A DNA stretch of 64,000 nt from Macrosoma leucophasiata (Eukaryota > Arthropoda > Insecta > Lepidoptera > Hedylidae): NCBI GenBank assembly GCA_036365455.1, contig JAWQUS010000027.1, positions 13,132,501 through 13,196,500 on the forward strand. Direction: 5' to 3'. Positions 30,524 to 40,760 of this stretch are shown here, piece after piece. The notes beneath the pieces were generated by a model that saw only the letters and a program-made list of their open reading frames with translations, was not told the origin of the DNA and did not search any database. Every line of letters begins with the position of its first letter. Position 1 is the stretch's first letter. Both the position numbers and the translations under genes were made by a program.

Positions 30524-31532
30524 TACTTCTACGTTAGATTTATTAACTAAAGCTGAGACGCTCCGGTATTTAACTTCCCTGCCGCTCCCTGCATGTGACA
30601 AGTTCACTTTTTCTCCTGTCACCAATGATGAAGTTCATAAATGCATCTCCTCTATAAAATCTAAGGCAGTGGAATGTGATGAAGTCAGTAGAACTATGGT
30701 ATTCCTTATTCTTGACTGTTTGCTACCTGCTGATTTCCCTTCAATTTGGCGTAAAGCTTTTATTATCCCTCTACCTAAAACCTCTGTACCCATTCTAGTT
30801 AGTCATTTTCGCCCTATCTCGATTCTTCCGTTTCTCTCAAAAGTTTTGGAAGCCATAGTTCATAAGCAATTCTCCATGTTTATTTTCCAAAACAATTTTA
30901 TTTCAGAATATCAATCCGGTTTTCGCCCTGGCCACAGCACATCCACTGCCCTTCTCAAAGTAATTGAGGATATTAGATCCGGTATAGAACATGGTCAACT
31001 CACTGTTCTAGTATTAATTGATTTTTCAAACGCGTTCAATACCGTTGATCATGACATCTTACTCGCGATTCTCTCACACGTAGGGACTACATCCCTGGTG
31101 CTGGAATGGTTCTCGTCTTATCTTCGTGGTCGTCAGCAGGCGGTGCGCCATAGTCAAGAACTTTCTGACTGGTGTAGCCTTGCGACTGGCGTACCACAAG
31201 GCGGAATACTCTCTCCTCTCCTTTTTGCTATATTCATCAATGTTCTTACTTCTTATCTTCGTGGCTCTTACCATCTGTATGCGGATGATTTGCAAATTTA
31301 CGCCCAAGCTGATTTTTCCAGTCTTAACGAGGCCATTTGTATCGTGAATAACGATCTTATCGCAATTTCAGAATGGTCGCGTAAATTTGGCATTCCAGTT
31401 AATATAAATAAATGTCAGGCAATAATTACTGGTAGCAATCATCATATAAAAAAATTGGATTTTAGTAATTTACCGCCAGTATTATTCGAAAATACAAACA
31501 TTCCTTTTTCAAGTTGTGTCAAATTGGAATAA
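30516..31532 (+). pseudogene. LINE reverse transcriptase domain
   Basis: RNA-dependent DNA polymerase. It remains open for about 340 codons and shows the RT blocks in order: HFRPISILPFLSKVLEAIVH, YQSGFRPGHSTSTALLKV, VLIDFSNAFNTVDHD, GVPQGGILSPLLFAIFIN, YHLYADDLQIYA (catalytic YADD) and WSRKFGIPVNINKCQ. The core is well preserved. It loses frame after FSSCVKLE at 31532, where 20-30 residues of the usual sequence appear to be deleted. Confidence 0.85.
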
Positions 31533-32103
31533 ACAAGTAACATCAATTAGCCAAACCACCATCGCCTCGCTGCGCTCTCTCTACAGGCTGAAAAACTTTT
31601 TACCTTCCAGTACCAAAACCATTCTCGTGCAATCTCTTGTTGTCCCTATGATCGATTACGCAGATGTTTGTTGCTCAAACATGTCCCTACAACTTCTGAA
31701 CAAACTGGATCGTTTGCTAAATAACTGTATCCGATTTATTTATGGCCTTTGTAAATTTGATCATATCACATCTCACCGTTCCAAACTCAATTGGCTTCCC
31801 ATTCATCAGCGAAGACATATAAGGATTCTCTGTTTACTGTTCTCTATTATTAACGATCCTTGTTCTCCGCATTATCTAAAAAGAAAGCTTAATTTTCTGG
31901 GCGATTCTCACGATTACACTCTTCGTTCATCAGCTAACCTGATCCTACAAACATGTTCTCACCGTACTGGTTTCATGTCCGAATCATTCGCTATTACAGC
32001 AATAAAACTCTGGAACAAGCTACCCCTTGACATTCGGAAATCTACTAGCAAATTTATTTTCAAGCGAAGAACTAAAGATTATCTTTTGGCGTCCCTTAAA
32101 TAA
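31516..32103 (+). pseudogene. LINE C-terminal domain
   Basis: Continues the polyprotein in a new frame: SLRSLYRLKNFLPSSTK, MIDYADVCCSN, LLNKLDRLLNNCIRFIYGL, LNWLPIHQRRHIRILCLLFS and SFAITAIKLWNKLPLDIRKS, ending DYLLASLK and stop. The last 40 residues are mirrored in the truncated copy at 43089-43210 (SFTVSAIRLWNSLPVDIKKS). Confidence 0.85.
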
Positions 32104-32503
32104 TATCTTTTTCATACATTAATTTCGTCACCGCTATAGATATTTATTATAAGTTATATTTATTATAAGTATACATATTTATGTATTTGTAATATAAGGT
32201 ATATACTTATTTATTATATAATAATATTTATTATTAATCTATTCAAGTGTATTTATTTTTGTAGAGATATTACTTTATTTACGTTTTGTATATTTATATA
32301 AATTAATATTGTTAGTTTCGTAATAATTATCATTTTGGTTATTTATCTTGCACCTCTACATTTTCTTTTCTCACAACCCCAATGTTGACTGTTAGAGAAT
32401 GCCTAGTGGCATTAAGTCCGCCATATGTATAAATTACATAGAAGTGTAAATAAATAAATAAATAAATAAATAAATATTAGAAAATACAAGTCCTATGCTT
32501 TTT

Positions 32504-32550
32504 GTCCGGTAGTGGATGTCTTTCGGCTGAAATCATGATGATCGCATCTT
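32504..32550 (+). repeat. LINE 3'-end scrap
   Basis: GTAGTGGATGTCTTTCGGCTGAAATCATGATGATC matches the usual end of another lepidopteran LINE family, including its GAT-rich tail. It sits just beyond the tail of the LINE above. Confidence 0.5.
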
Positions 32551-32883
32551 ATGAAAATATCTTGAAACTGATTAACGCATTTTTAGGACTTCAGACTATT
32601 ATTAGAGTAGAAGGTAGTATTTGTGGCACCCCCCCGATGATTTGCATTCAGTACATAACACATGTTTTAAAATTTTGACATTAACAATATGAACGTAATT
32701 TATTATCTATGCATGTAGTGTGTGTAATAATTATTGGCACGATGTATTTTTTTATATTAAAATGCATTCTGCACTCCTTCTATATACACTATAATTTCAT
32801 ACTTCTCTATCTGTGCAATTCTCGTTAAAATGGGTGCAAAGCTTTTCCTTGCACGTATTATTCGGATTAATATAATGATATTG

Positions 32884-33045
32884 TATTGATCTAAACACTT
32901 TTAAATCGATTGTGACTTGGTTACGCAATAGCAATCTGTGACTGAACTTCGCCCCTCGTAATGTGCATCGACTTCTGATTTTAAGGCGCCCGCAGCATGA
33001 AAAGGTGAAGCCCCACTTAACTCTAAGCTTTTATTGACTAGCGTC
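32884..33045 (+). repeat. Interspersed repeat, inverted partner of 28200
   Basis: AACACTTTTAAATCGATTGTGACTTGGTTACGCAATAGCAATCTG, then ATCGACTTCTGATTTTAAGGCGCCCGC. It matches the complement of 28200-28345 with scattered differences. Confidence 0.6.
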
Positions 33046-33435
33046 GTGCCTTAGCAGTAGTTATTCATAATATGCCAAATGCAAGGATGTTGAGATTTTT
33101 CAAAATTGATTTAGGGCAAATAATTTACAGCAGTACTTTGTTCCTTTTTACAGTGGCATCCAATCACCTAGGACCTCTAGTTACATGTTATGGTTGATGC
33201 ATTATACCTACACATTTAATAAAATGTTAGGTAACCATCGAAGAAGTATTCGCTCATCCAAAAACTATGCGAATTAGACTTTATCGCCGCACTAATAAGG
33301 TACTGATGATGACCGACCGAATATTGCTTCGATGGTACATTATTTAAAACATTTGTAAAATGTTCCTATCTTTCCTCTCTGTTTGAGTAGAATTTTCTGT
33401 ATCAGATTGATTGAGGTTTTTGTATATATGTATAT

Positions 33436-33500
33436 AGCCTCTAGTCATCACGCAACATCCATGTGGACTGCTTGTTTGCCACCTAAGTGACATTAAAATT
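33436..33500 (+). repeat. Rep-A, 3' tail only
   Basis: GCCTCTAGTCATCACGCAAC, CATGTGGACTGCTTGTTTGCCACC and a short ACATTAAAA end. A 5'-truncated copy. Confidence 0.55.
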
Positions 33501-33612
33501 TGTTAGATGACAGCATCCATAAATTTAATAGGTACAGCAAATGTTTAAAAATATATAAATAATATTTATTTAAAAGGCTAAGCCTGTTCCATATTGAATA
33601 TTTTATTTTATT

Positions 33613-33655
33613 ACTTTTAGACTCCATTAAGTAAGACTTAATGGAGTCTAAAAGT
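33613..33655. repeat. Perfect 19-bp hairpin, extended by AT-rich arms
   Basis: ACTTTTAGACTCCATTAAG (33613-33631) and CTTAATGGAGTCTAAAAGT (33637-33655), loop TAAGA. Outer ATTTTATTTTATT and TTTAAAATAAAAT pair as well, giving a stem of about 30 bp. Confidence 0.8.
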
Positions 33656-34157
33656 TTTAAAATAAAATTTTTTATTTTAAAAATTCTTTATAGTTTAATT
33701 CTTATTATATTTTTCTTTATAGTTTAATTGCAGGATAGGCTGCGGAAAAAAACTGACATTCTTATCTATGATTATGTTTATGTACTTAACAAAATTTAAC
33801 GACAACGATTATTTAAAAAATTTAGTCATATTAAAACGACAATAAAATCGTGGGTAAGCTAGTTTCGTATGAAAATTTAAGTTATGAATAATTTTTGTAG
33901 CTAAGGACTTTTATTAATGACAAGACAATTAAGTTTGTTTACGTTGATTTTAGTTTGGAAGGATGAGTTGAGATTAAGAATTTGATTAAATAGATCTGTT
34001 CGGCATACCTAATCTGTTGTAAAACTTGTAAGTATCAGGAGTCGACAGGCAGGTCTGAAAGGAGTGGAAAATCTACAAAAGTACGTCTGAAAGAATAAGA
34101 AGTTTGAGGCTCTCTGTCTACATCGTAATTCATTTATATGGTGTACATATTAACAAG

Positions 34158-34268
34158 GTGGTAGACGAGGCACGAGAGGTTTGTCTGAACCGGGATGTCT
34201 GGCGCTCTACACTCTCTGCCTACCCCGTTAGGGACCTGGCGTGAAGATACATACATACATACATATTA
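34158..34268 (+). pseudogene. LINE C-terminal remnant with (ATAC)n tail
   Basis: Reads VVDEAREVCLNRDVWRSTLS then AYPVRDLA and stop, followed by GGCGTGAAGATACATACATACATACATA. Close to 12322-12424 and truncated at almost the same 5' position. Its last 35 bases match the SINE-1 tail. Confidence 0.6.
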
Positions 34269-34685
34269 ACAAAGCTTTGAAAGCATCATGTTTTGATGTG
34301 TGCGGCGTGGGCACGATTGCACATGATAATTGATACATCCGTGTGTCGCTAATCGGCCGGAAAACCACTTCACTAGCCGATGCACATTTCGATTTTTCTC
34401 CTTTGATGTGTTTAATAATGCATGAGCCGGACCGCCGCTTTCATACTGTTCACGCGAATAAAGCAGATTTATACATAACCAACGAGAACACATTGGCTTA
34501 ATTTCGTTTTACCTTTTGTTTTAAATTATATTTAGAACAGTAGATTTACATTTCCGGGATCATTCAAGAAGTATGAAGCAGAAGCATAGTGCTATTCGTA
34601 GAAAAGGTGATAATACCTCATTGAATAACAACCAACCTTAGTATGAAGTTATACTGGGGGTTATTTACAAATTAACATATTATTT

Positions 34686-34797
34686 AAATGCCCAAGTCCT
34701 GGGATCGATATCAGTCAGGTAGGGCAGGTGCTATTGGGCTTTTTCCATTTTTCTTTTCAGAAGTTTCCTAGTGCCATATCCGGAGATGTCAGTGAGT
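34686..34797 (+). repeat. SINE-1, internal fragment
   Basis: GTCCTGGGATCGATATCAGTC is a degraded B-box region. It is followed by TATTGGGCTTTTTCCATTTTTC, TTTCCTAGTGCC and CCGGAGATGTCAGTGAG, matching the body of the full copy at 44827. Confidence 0.6.
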
Positions 34798-34975
34798 TAT
34801 AATAATATTTTTTTTAATTCAAATTACAAATGAAAATTCATACAATAATGTTAGTAAAAAAGAGTATTTAAATTTGTTAGTAATATACACAGAAAATATT
34901 ATTAGAAATTGCCAATACAAATAATTACATCAATTCAATCAATTAATAGAAACAGTAGCATTACGTACAAACATT

Positions 34976-35275
34976 TTATGATATCATTATATTAATCCAT
35001 TTATTTTGGATGGGGCAGTCAAATCTTGCAGCAATCATCCTCAGGATGCCGTAGCTGCTGCCTCTCACCCGATGAAAGAGTGAGGCGACTTTCTTGCGCA
35101 TGATCGCATGATTGCCGTCAACGCGCGTTTCAACCAATATACCGGATGCGCTATAATCTCGAGGCAGCCGCAACAACATCCTGAAGATAGTGTTGTATTG
35201 CACACGCAAGACATTGACGGCTCTTCGGGTATAGCTTACCCATAGTGCGCTCGAGTACAAAGACTGGCAGGCTCA
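34976..35275 (-). pseudogene. LINE reverse transcriptase C-terminal fragment
   Basis: Minus-strand frame of about 94 residues: SSALWVSYTRRAVNVLRVQY, NTIFRMLLRLPRDYSASGI and VASLFHRVRGSSYGILRMIA. I recognise this as the C-terminal region of lepidopteran LINE proteins of RTE/Jockey type. No RT catalytic motif remains. 5' and 3' parts are missing. Confidence 0.75.
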
Positions 35276-35309
35276 CTGGCTCACTGTTATGACCGGTGTT
35301 TCCCTGCGA

Positions 35310-35565
35310 GATTGAAACAGATCGATATGACAGTTACAGTTACCGAAAATGCCCATCGAATAGCGAAACTCACGTGGCAGTGGGCAGGGTACGTAGATCA
35401 ATTAATCGATGGTCTTTGGTGCAGATGAGTTTGAATGGTAACCACGTACCGAAAGATGAAGCGTAGGGTCCCACGAGAGGGACCGACGACCTGATGAAGA
35501 TCGCGGGCAATCGGGCAGCCTTTGTCTAGCAGTAAACGTCTTTCTTATGAAGATGATTATGAAGA
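35310..35565 (+). pseudogene. LINE C-terminal and 3' end, degraded
   Basis: One frame reads TENAHRIAKLTWQWAGYVDQ, then stops interrupt a TYRKMKRRVPREGPTT region, and TTTGTCTAGCAGTAAACGTC...GAAGATGATTATGAAGAATG gives the usual 3' end with a GAT-rich tail. It points opposite to the fragment at 34976-35275, so the two come from separate insertions or an inversion. Confidence 0.6.
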
Positions 35566-35654
35566 ATGTTGTGAATGGCTTGCAGAGTCGGGGACATTGA
35601 GAAAAAAAACCGACAGATAGAACTGGGCATTTAACACAAAGAAAATATAACATA

Positions 35655-35770
35655 CATACAAATAGTCATAGAGCAAAAACCATTGGACTAGGAACCGTTC
35701 ATGTTCTGAATAGGTGGATGTCTTCGTTCAGCAGCGGACTAGGTACAAAAGGCTGGTATGCTGATGATGA
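35655..35770 (+). repeat. LINE 3'-end fragment
   Basis: CATTGGACTAGGAACCG, then GGTGGATGTCTTCGTTCAGCAGCGGACTAGG and TGCTGATGATGACAAG. Another diverged example of the LINE end seen at 35505. Confidence 0.45.
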
Positions 35771-35957
35771 CAAGATTAATATTTAAATGCTGGGTGCTTA
35801 ATGAAACTTGGCAGTGTGTTATTTAGTTAACTGTTTGAAATTTCAAATGAATTTTACTAATGCTAATTTATTACACTAATTCTAGACGATATAAACACCG
35901 AGGAAGGCTTATTAGGTCTTAATGAAATAAAATCTCACGTTATGCATCAATAATCAG

Positions 35958-35992
35958 ACTGGATGGCCATGAAATCCTCATGGTCATCCAGT
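35958..35992. repeat. 15-bp hairpin with one G-T pair
   Basis: ACTGGATGGCCATGA and TCATGGTCATCCAGT with a 5-base loop. CCAGTCCA follows immediately, hinting at a small local duplication. Confidence 0.7.
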
Positions 35993-35999
35993 CCAGTCC

Positions 36000-36805
36000 A
36001 TCATAAAATAAAAAAAAACAACGTGCATTATAAAGGCAATTGTTACCTACATCAAGGTGACATTTATATTGGGATCTTAAGATAATTACGTTATTATTTC
36101 CGTTTACTTCTCATTCCAGGTGCTCACATTCCATTATGACTAATCACACCGTATTTGGACATATTTAACTTAGTAGATGCATAATGCGTGAAGAATAATA
36201 TCTACATTTATAGAACTACTAAGCAATTTATTTTAAAAAATACATTTGTTTTGTGCGTATTTTAATCGCAATTGTCGCATAAATGTATGAATGGATGTTC
36301 TTCGAGGAAAATATTAGTATTGTTTACGTGGAACTATCATAAAAGCTTTTCCATGTATGATTAAAACTTAAATTTAAATTGGCGTTTGTATAAAACATGC
36401 AGACGAATGGATTTATTTATAGAGTATTGCTCTAGTTTCATAGCCTGCCGGGTCAGCGTTTGTCTGTTTATTGATTCGCCAACGGATCGGTTAATTTTGG
36501 CAAGGTGGGCACAGTTACGACTGGCCGCCATCTTTCTTGTTTGTCCTGTGATGCATATAGATTAAAGCTACTTTACGTGAGGCAAGTTGCATCTGACTGC
36601 AGCTCGTTATATATACGAATATTGACTAAAATCCAAAGCCCTGAACGTAGTTATTTACGTTATCGCTAATTCCTTTTGCGTTAATTGCCTTACGCGTAAT
36701 GACAATTTGATCTGATATTTTATGAATAGGTACAGACAGGTGGATAAATGTATAACAAATCAGTATTGAGATAGGTTGCTTTTTATAAAATAATATGTTA
36801 TTTTA
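36000..36805. other. No recognisable feature
   Basis: AT-rich DNA without a recognised repeat or gene. Confidence 0.45.
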
Positions 36806-36808
36806 ACT

Positions 36809-36870
36809 GCCTCGGTGGTTTAGTGGTAGCAAACCATTATTAGTACGCTTTGATCCTGGGTTTCAAAATG
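36809..36870 (+). repeat. SINE-1 head fragment
   Basis: ACTGCCTCGGTGGTTTAGTGGTAGC (A box region) then GCTTTGATCCTGGGTTTCAA, a ruined B box. The body and tail are absent. Confidence 0.6.
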
Positions 36871-37439
36871 GCGTTTTTGTAACGGGCTTATGTTGGCGAC
36901 ACGTATCGAGACGGCACTAGTATACCACCAGGCAATCGGCGAGCGCAGAGTACTCTCAGCCTAAATACATTTAGCGCAATAGCCTATGGGAACCCCTCCG
37001 GGTCCCGAATCTCGGCTAAAGGCGTTGTGGAAGTACAGAACAGTATAAGTAATAAGGCATAATTATGCGATTAGGGGCAGTGCAACTTTTGCTCTAGTTG
37101 ATGATAACCGGCAACGAACACGCGAGTCTTGGCTAGGGTCGGCGTTGGGGTCGGGCGTATCGAGGAACGCGGGCGACGACGCGTAATTTTGCATGTGTTA
37201 TTTTGTTGTCTTTTCTCATTGTCCGGAACGCCGATAATAAGTGCTATTGAGTTTCAGTGTCCTACATGCTGCTACATACATCATTCTCTTCTGTTTTTTA
37301 GTTATATCTAGTAGTAGTGTAAGTATATATATTTTAAATCTATTTATTAATAAAATTTCTGAATGTTATTAGATACTATTAAAATGCCGTAGTTGTAAGA
37401 AATTGTTATATGTAATTTATTTTTAACTTTGCTCAGTAT

Positions 37440-37608
37440 GTACACCCCTTCTTCTGTATTGTTCGTATCTCTTTCATACTAGGTTGTCTGGAAGAGATCG
37501 CTTTAAGCGATAAGACCGCCTATTGTGCTTTTATTTTATGAACTATTGATTTTTGTATTTGTTTGTTATAATCTGTACAATAAAGAGTATATAATAATAA
37601 TAATAATA
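37440..37608 (+). repeat. LINE 3' untranslated end with (ATA)n tail
   Basis: GTCTGGAAGAGATCGCTTTAAGCGATAAGACCGCC, then TGTACAATAAAGAGTATATAATAATAATAATAATAAG. This is a widespread lepidopteran LINE 3' end with an AATAAA signal and trinucleotide tail. Coding sequence is absent, so it is 5'-truncated. Confidence 0.65.
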
Positions 37609-37609
37609 A

Positions 37610-38215
37610 GGGGGCAGAGCAGCTTGTGGCGAGCTGTTGGTGAGTAGCGACACCACCCCCTACCATCATCTCGAGTTCCTCCGAGAGAACTGGGCTCCGC
37701 CATAAAGGCATAATAGCGGGGAAGCCCGCTCCGAGCTCGAGATTACTCGCTCGTGATGGTGAAACCGGGGCCACACCTCTCGACACCCCCAGCCTCTCTC
37801 AACAGTGTTGCCCCCTGTCGACCATCGGGTTGGCTGTTTGGGGGGCCCACCAAGGAGAGGCGAGTCACCACCTGCCTAAAGTAGGATTCGATAATGTGAG
37901 ATGTTGAATATAGGCAGGTGCCGGATCTCACTCCATAGGCCCAGCCAGCTAGTCCCCCCAGTTCACCCACATAGCCCAAAGTTTGGCAAATCACTTTTCA
38001 TTACAATAGTCCCATTATATTCTGCGGGGTCTGTCTGTGTCTGTATTAACTATTGATGCAGCCAGAGAGAGGTCCCGCCGAATATAACCCATTACAAAGT
38101 AGATCAAAATTCTCGAAAGGGCCTCTACGTGTTGGACTCCCCATGTCCCCGCGCAAGCCTGACAAAGGTCCGGGGTTCAAATTGGACCCCGTGCTGACGA
38201 GAGACATAATAATAA
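37610..38215. repeat. GC-rich block, probably LINE-derived
   Basis: Much higher G+C than its surroundings, with broken frames on both strands. The right part (CCCGCCGAATATAACCC, GGGCCTCTACGTGTTGGAC, GGTCCGGGGTTCAAATTGGA, then ACATAATAATAATATAT) looks like the 3' end of a second retroelement with an ATA tail. No protein domain could be recognised. Confidence 0.4.
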
Positions 38216-38269
38216 TATATCTGTGTCATCGAGCCAAGGTATTGAAGATATTAGGTATTATCTCTCAAT

Positions 38270-38632
38270 ATTTTATTTAAAGAGAAATGGAAAGAAAAAT
38301 TTGACTTCAGGCGAGACTCGAACTCGCGGCCTACTGGGAATCTAGTCCAGCCGCTCTTCCAACCAGAGAGCTGGCCTTCTATTGCCAACTATGCCTAACT
38401 AGCATAGTTGGCAATAGATGGCGCTGCTGCTACCATAAAGCAATGCAATAAATGTGAAGGAAAGATTTGACAAATCGGGCAGGACTTCAGTAGCTCAATT
38501 GGAAGAGCGGCTGGACTAGATTCCCAGTAGGCCGCGAGTTCGAGTCTCGCCTGAAGTGAAATTTTTCTTTCCATTTCTCTTTAAATAAAATATATTTCAC
38601 AAGCATGTGTTAATGCGAAATAATATAAAACA
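38270..38632 (+). mobile_element. Foldback tRNA-SINE, copy B
   Basis: The left arm 38270-38362 (antisense) covers the linker and most of the tRNA-like part, then breaks at CTTCCAACCAGAGAG. The central CTATTGCCAACTATGC / GCATAGTTGGCAATAG pairs perfectly around CTAACTA. The sense arm follows with the tRNA-like part at 38482-38557, the linker and the full tail. No direct duplication flanks it; instead the flanks themselves are inverted copies (see findings). Confidence 0.85.
38482..38557 (+). pseudogene. tRNA-like arm of copy B
   Basis: GGACTTCAGTAGCTCAATTG... with T arm CGCGAGTTCGAGTCTCGC. It differs from copy A by a few bases (GGACTTC for GGGCTTC, GGCCGCG for GGTCGCG). Same imperfect anticodon arm. 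Confidence 0.75.
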
Positions 38633-38639
38633 AATATCT

Positions 38640-39310
38640 TCAATACATTGGCTGCAAACTGTAAGAGATGTACTAAGAGCACGTGCACACGATTGATTCC
38701 ATTTAGCGGCGTGCGTAGAATATTGAGGAAAAAACTGAACCCTTAAAAGAAAATTTTCAACTGTACGGAACCCACTGCACGTGAGCCCTACACGCATTTG
38801 GGCAGTTTTTTATTTAATTTCCACAAGTGATGAAAGGGTTGTGTTTGCATCAGGCATATTGTAAATGACAGTTCCACATACTCTGCGGTTGGTCGCCGAC
38901 TGTAACGGCTTAGAAATAAAATGTATAATAATTTTATGTATTATCTACTTGAAACATGACATGTATTCCAAAAGGCGGTTCTGTTTTGAAGTAATTCGCA
39001 TACAAATAGACGATTAGCATTTATATTTTTAAATGGATGCCTTGGTAGTTCAATTTTAGTATAGTGCTTCTGCCAGGCCCGAGTTGCTCGGTTCGATTGA
39101 AGGATCAACATAAAAAAACCTTAATATCTGTCACATGAAAACTTTAATCTTTTGTAGGTACGATTCAAAACTCGGCAGCACGCAGCAGTGCTGCCGCAGC
39201 ACTACTGGTCTTATCTATGACTTTATGTTAGTGTCAGATTTGAATAGGAGGGGAGAGCCGATCAAATCTCAGATATTCTCAACAAAGGAAGTGGACCATC
39301 CAAAATATAA
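38640..39310. other. Mostly unique DNA with one tRNA-like scrap
   Basis: A degraded SINE head lies at 39036-39105 (GCCTTGGTAGTTCAATTT as A-box region, GCTCGGTTCGATTGAAGG as B box), and an AGTGCTGCCGCAGCACTACT palindrome at 39189 is shared with 20099-20290. Confidence 0.45.
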
Positions 39311-39317
39311 TATTTTA

Positions 39318-40097
39318 TCTATACTTATAATAAAACTGTAGAAGTGCAAATTCTGTACATTGAAAATATTGAAAAAATAATTACCAGGGGATGTTACTAG
39401 ATCGATACCGAACACAAATATGTGATTAGAAAAAAAATTGTCTGTCTGTCTGTCTGTCTGTTTGTTCAAGCATCACACAAAATCTACCGGTCCGATTACA
39501 ATGAAACTTGGTATGATTATATTTTGACCTTTGGCGCACAACACTGGGTACTTTTTATTCCGAAAAAATGTCTGTTTGTCTGTGTGTTTGTGCACGCTAA
39601 TTTCGGAAACGCCTTATTCGATTTGCGGTTTTCACTAATATAGTGTAGTAAGTTTCATTTAACATTTAGTGTTTGTTTCATGTGAATCGGTTCAGAAATA
39701 AAAAAAGTTATGTCAATTTAAAGAATCATATCGAATATTTTTAAGCTATTCTGTATCTTAGTTCTGTCTTTTAGCGGATTTCGTACCTAAAAGGTAAAAC
39801 CTACGGATTATTAATCCTCCGCTGTCTGTCTGTCTGTCCGTCCATCTTTCTGTCACCAGCCTGTATCTCATAAACAGTGTAATATAGCTATAAAGCTAAC
39901 ATTTTCACAAATTATGTATTTCTGATACCGCTATAAAGATTGTTATTACTAAAAATAAAATATGAAAATTTTAAGGGGTCCAAGGGGCATACATTACACG
40001 TGTTTTCGTATATTTTTTGCTCAATTACAACGGTAGCAAGTAGACCCTTAAATTTTCACAGAAGTTTTAGGTCTTATGTTGTATATCACCTTCCATA
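39318..40097 (+). mobile_element. Composite Helitron-like element, copy 3
   Basis: The best copy of the family. It opens A|TCTATACTTATAATAAAACTG, then CTGTCTGTCTGTCTGTCTG, ATCTACCGGTCCGATTACAATG and TTCGATTTGCGGTTTTCAC. It then enters the inverted repeat section (CGTACCTAAAAGGTAAAACC, CTGTCTGTCTGTCTGTCCG, GTCACCAGCCTGTATCTCAT). It is followed within 10 bp by a different Helitron. Confidence 0.7.
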
Positions 40098-40105
40098 ATA
40101 ATAAT

Positions 40106-40760
40106 TCTATATAAATAAATATAATTGGAGTGTCTGTTTGTAATATTAAATAACCGCTTTTTACTAAATGTATATGTATGTATACACGGTACATATACCA
40201 AAACGTTTTTTACGATTTTTGTCTGTCTATCTGTTTGGCGGGGCTAATCTTGGGAACGGCTGGACCGATTTTGACGGGACTTTTATCTCCATACATCCAT
40301 ACATACCTATATACATACCTACATACATACCTACATACAAATAAGTAGAATTGGAGTGTATCCGACTTTGACGGGACTTCCACGGGTAGGTAGCTGATGT
40401 TATAAGGAGTAACTTAGGCTACTTTTATCTCCATACATCCATACATACATACATACCTACATACAAATAAGTAGAATTGGAGTGTATCCGACTTTGACGG
40501 GACTTCCACGGGTAGGTAGCTGATGTAATAAGGAGTAACTTAGGCTACTTTTATCTCCATACATCCATACATACATACATACCTACATACAAATAAGTAG
40601 AATTGGAGTGTATGCGACTTTGACGGGACTTCCACGGGTAGGTAGCTGATGTAATAAGGAGTAACTTAGGCTACTTTTATCTCCATACAACCATACATAC
40701 CCACATACAAATAAATAGAATTTGAGTGTCTCCGATTTTGACGGGACTTTCTCTGGCAGA
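40106..40760 (+). mobile_element. Helitron-like element with internal minisatellite, truncated
   Basis: Starts TCTATATAAATAAATATAATTGGAGTG and matches 58588-58905 through GGTACATATACCAAAACGTTTTTTAC and GGCTGGACCGATTTTGACGGGAC. There a tandem array begins. Sequence shared with the 58588 copy resumes only as GACGGGACTTTCTCTGGCAGA and stops at 40760, exactly where mariner sequence starts. The CTAG end is therefore missing. Confidence 0.7.
40280..40760 (+). repeat. 126-bp minisatellite inside the Helitron
   Basis: CTTTTATCTCCATACA recurs at 40280, 40422, 40548 and 40674 (spacings 142, 126, 126). Each unit holds a CATA(C) microsatellite, AAATAAGTAGAATTGGAGTG, GACTTTGACGGGACTTCCAC and AAGGAGTAACTTAGGCTA. 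The unit is itself a condensed copy of the Helitron's 5' and middle parts. Central tandem arrays are known in Helitron/Helentron-associated elements. Confidence 0.85.

Larger units (their letters stand above)
29294..32475 (+). mobile_element. Decayed LINE (CR1/Jockey group), about 3.2 kb
   Basis: A non-LTR retrotransposon with endonuclease then reverse transcriptase, ending in an (AAATA)n-type run (TAAATAAATAAATAAATAAA at 32448-32475). The frame is broken near 29441 (stop), 29545, 29650, 30510 and 31510. A short segment expected between the RT and C-terminal parts is missing near 31510. The clade cannot be fixed by eye. A 5'-truncated relative lies at 43047-43605 and a 3' scrap at 50275-50395. 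The true 5' end is probably upstream of 29294 but is not definable. Confidence 0.85.

Noticed and set aside
34266..34493. 75-codon minus-strand ORF of mixed composition
   Set aside because: Looks less repetitive than its neighbours, but there is no recognisable domain or splice evidence that I can support.
37520..37994. Overlapping minus-strand ORFs in GC-rich DNA
   Set aside because: One runs into the LINE (ATA)n tail at its C-terminus, and low stop density is expected from the high G+C.
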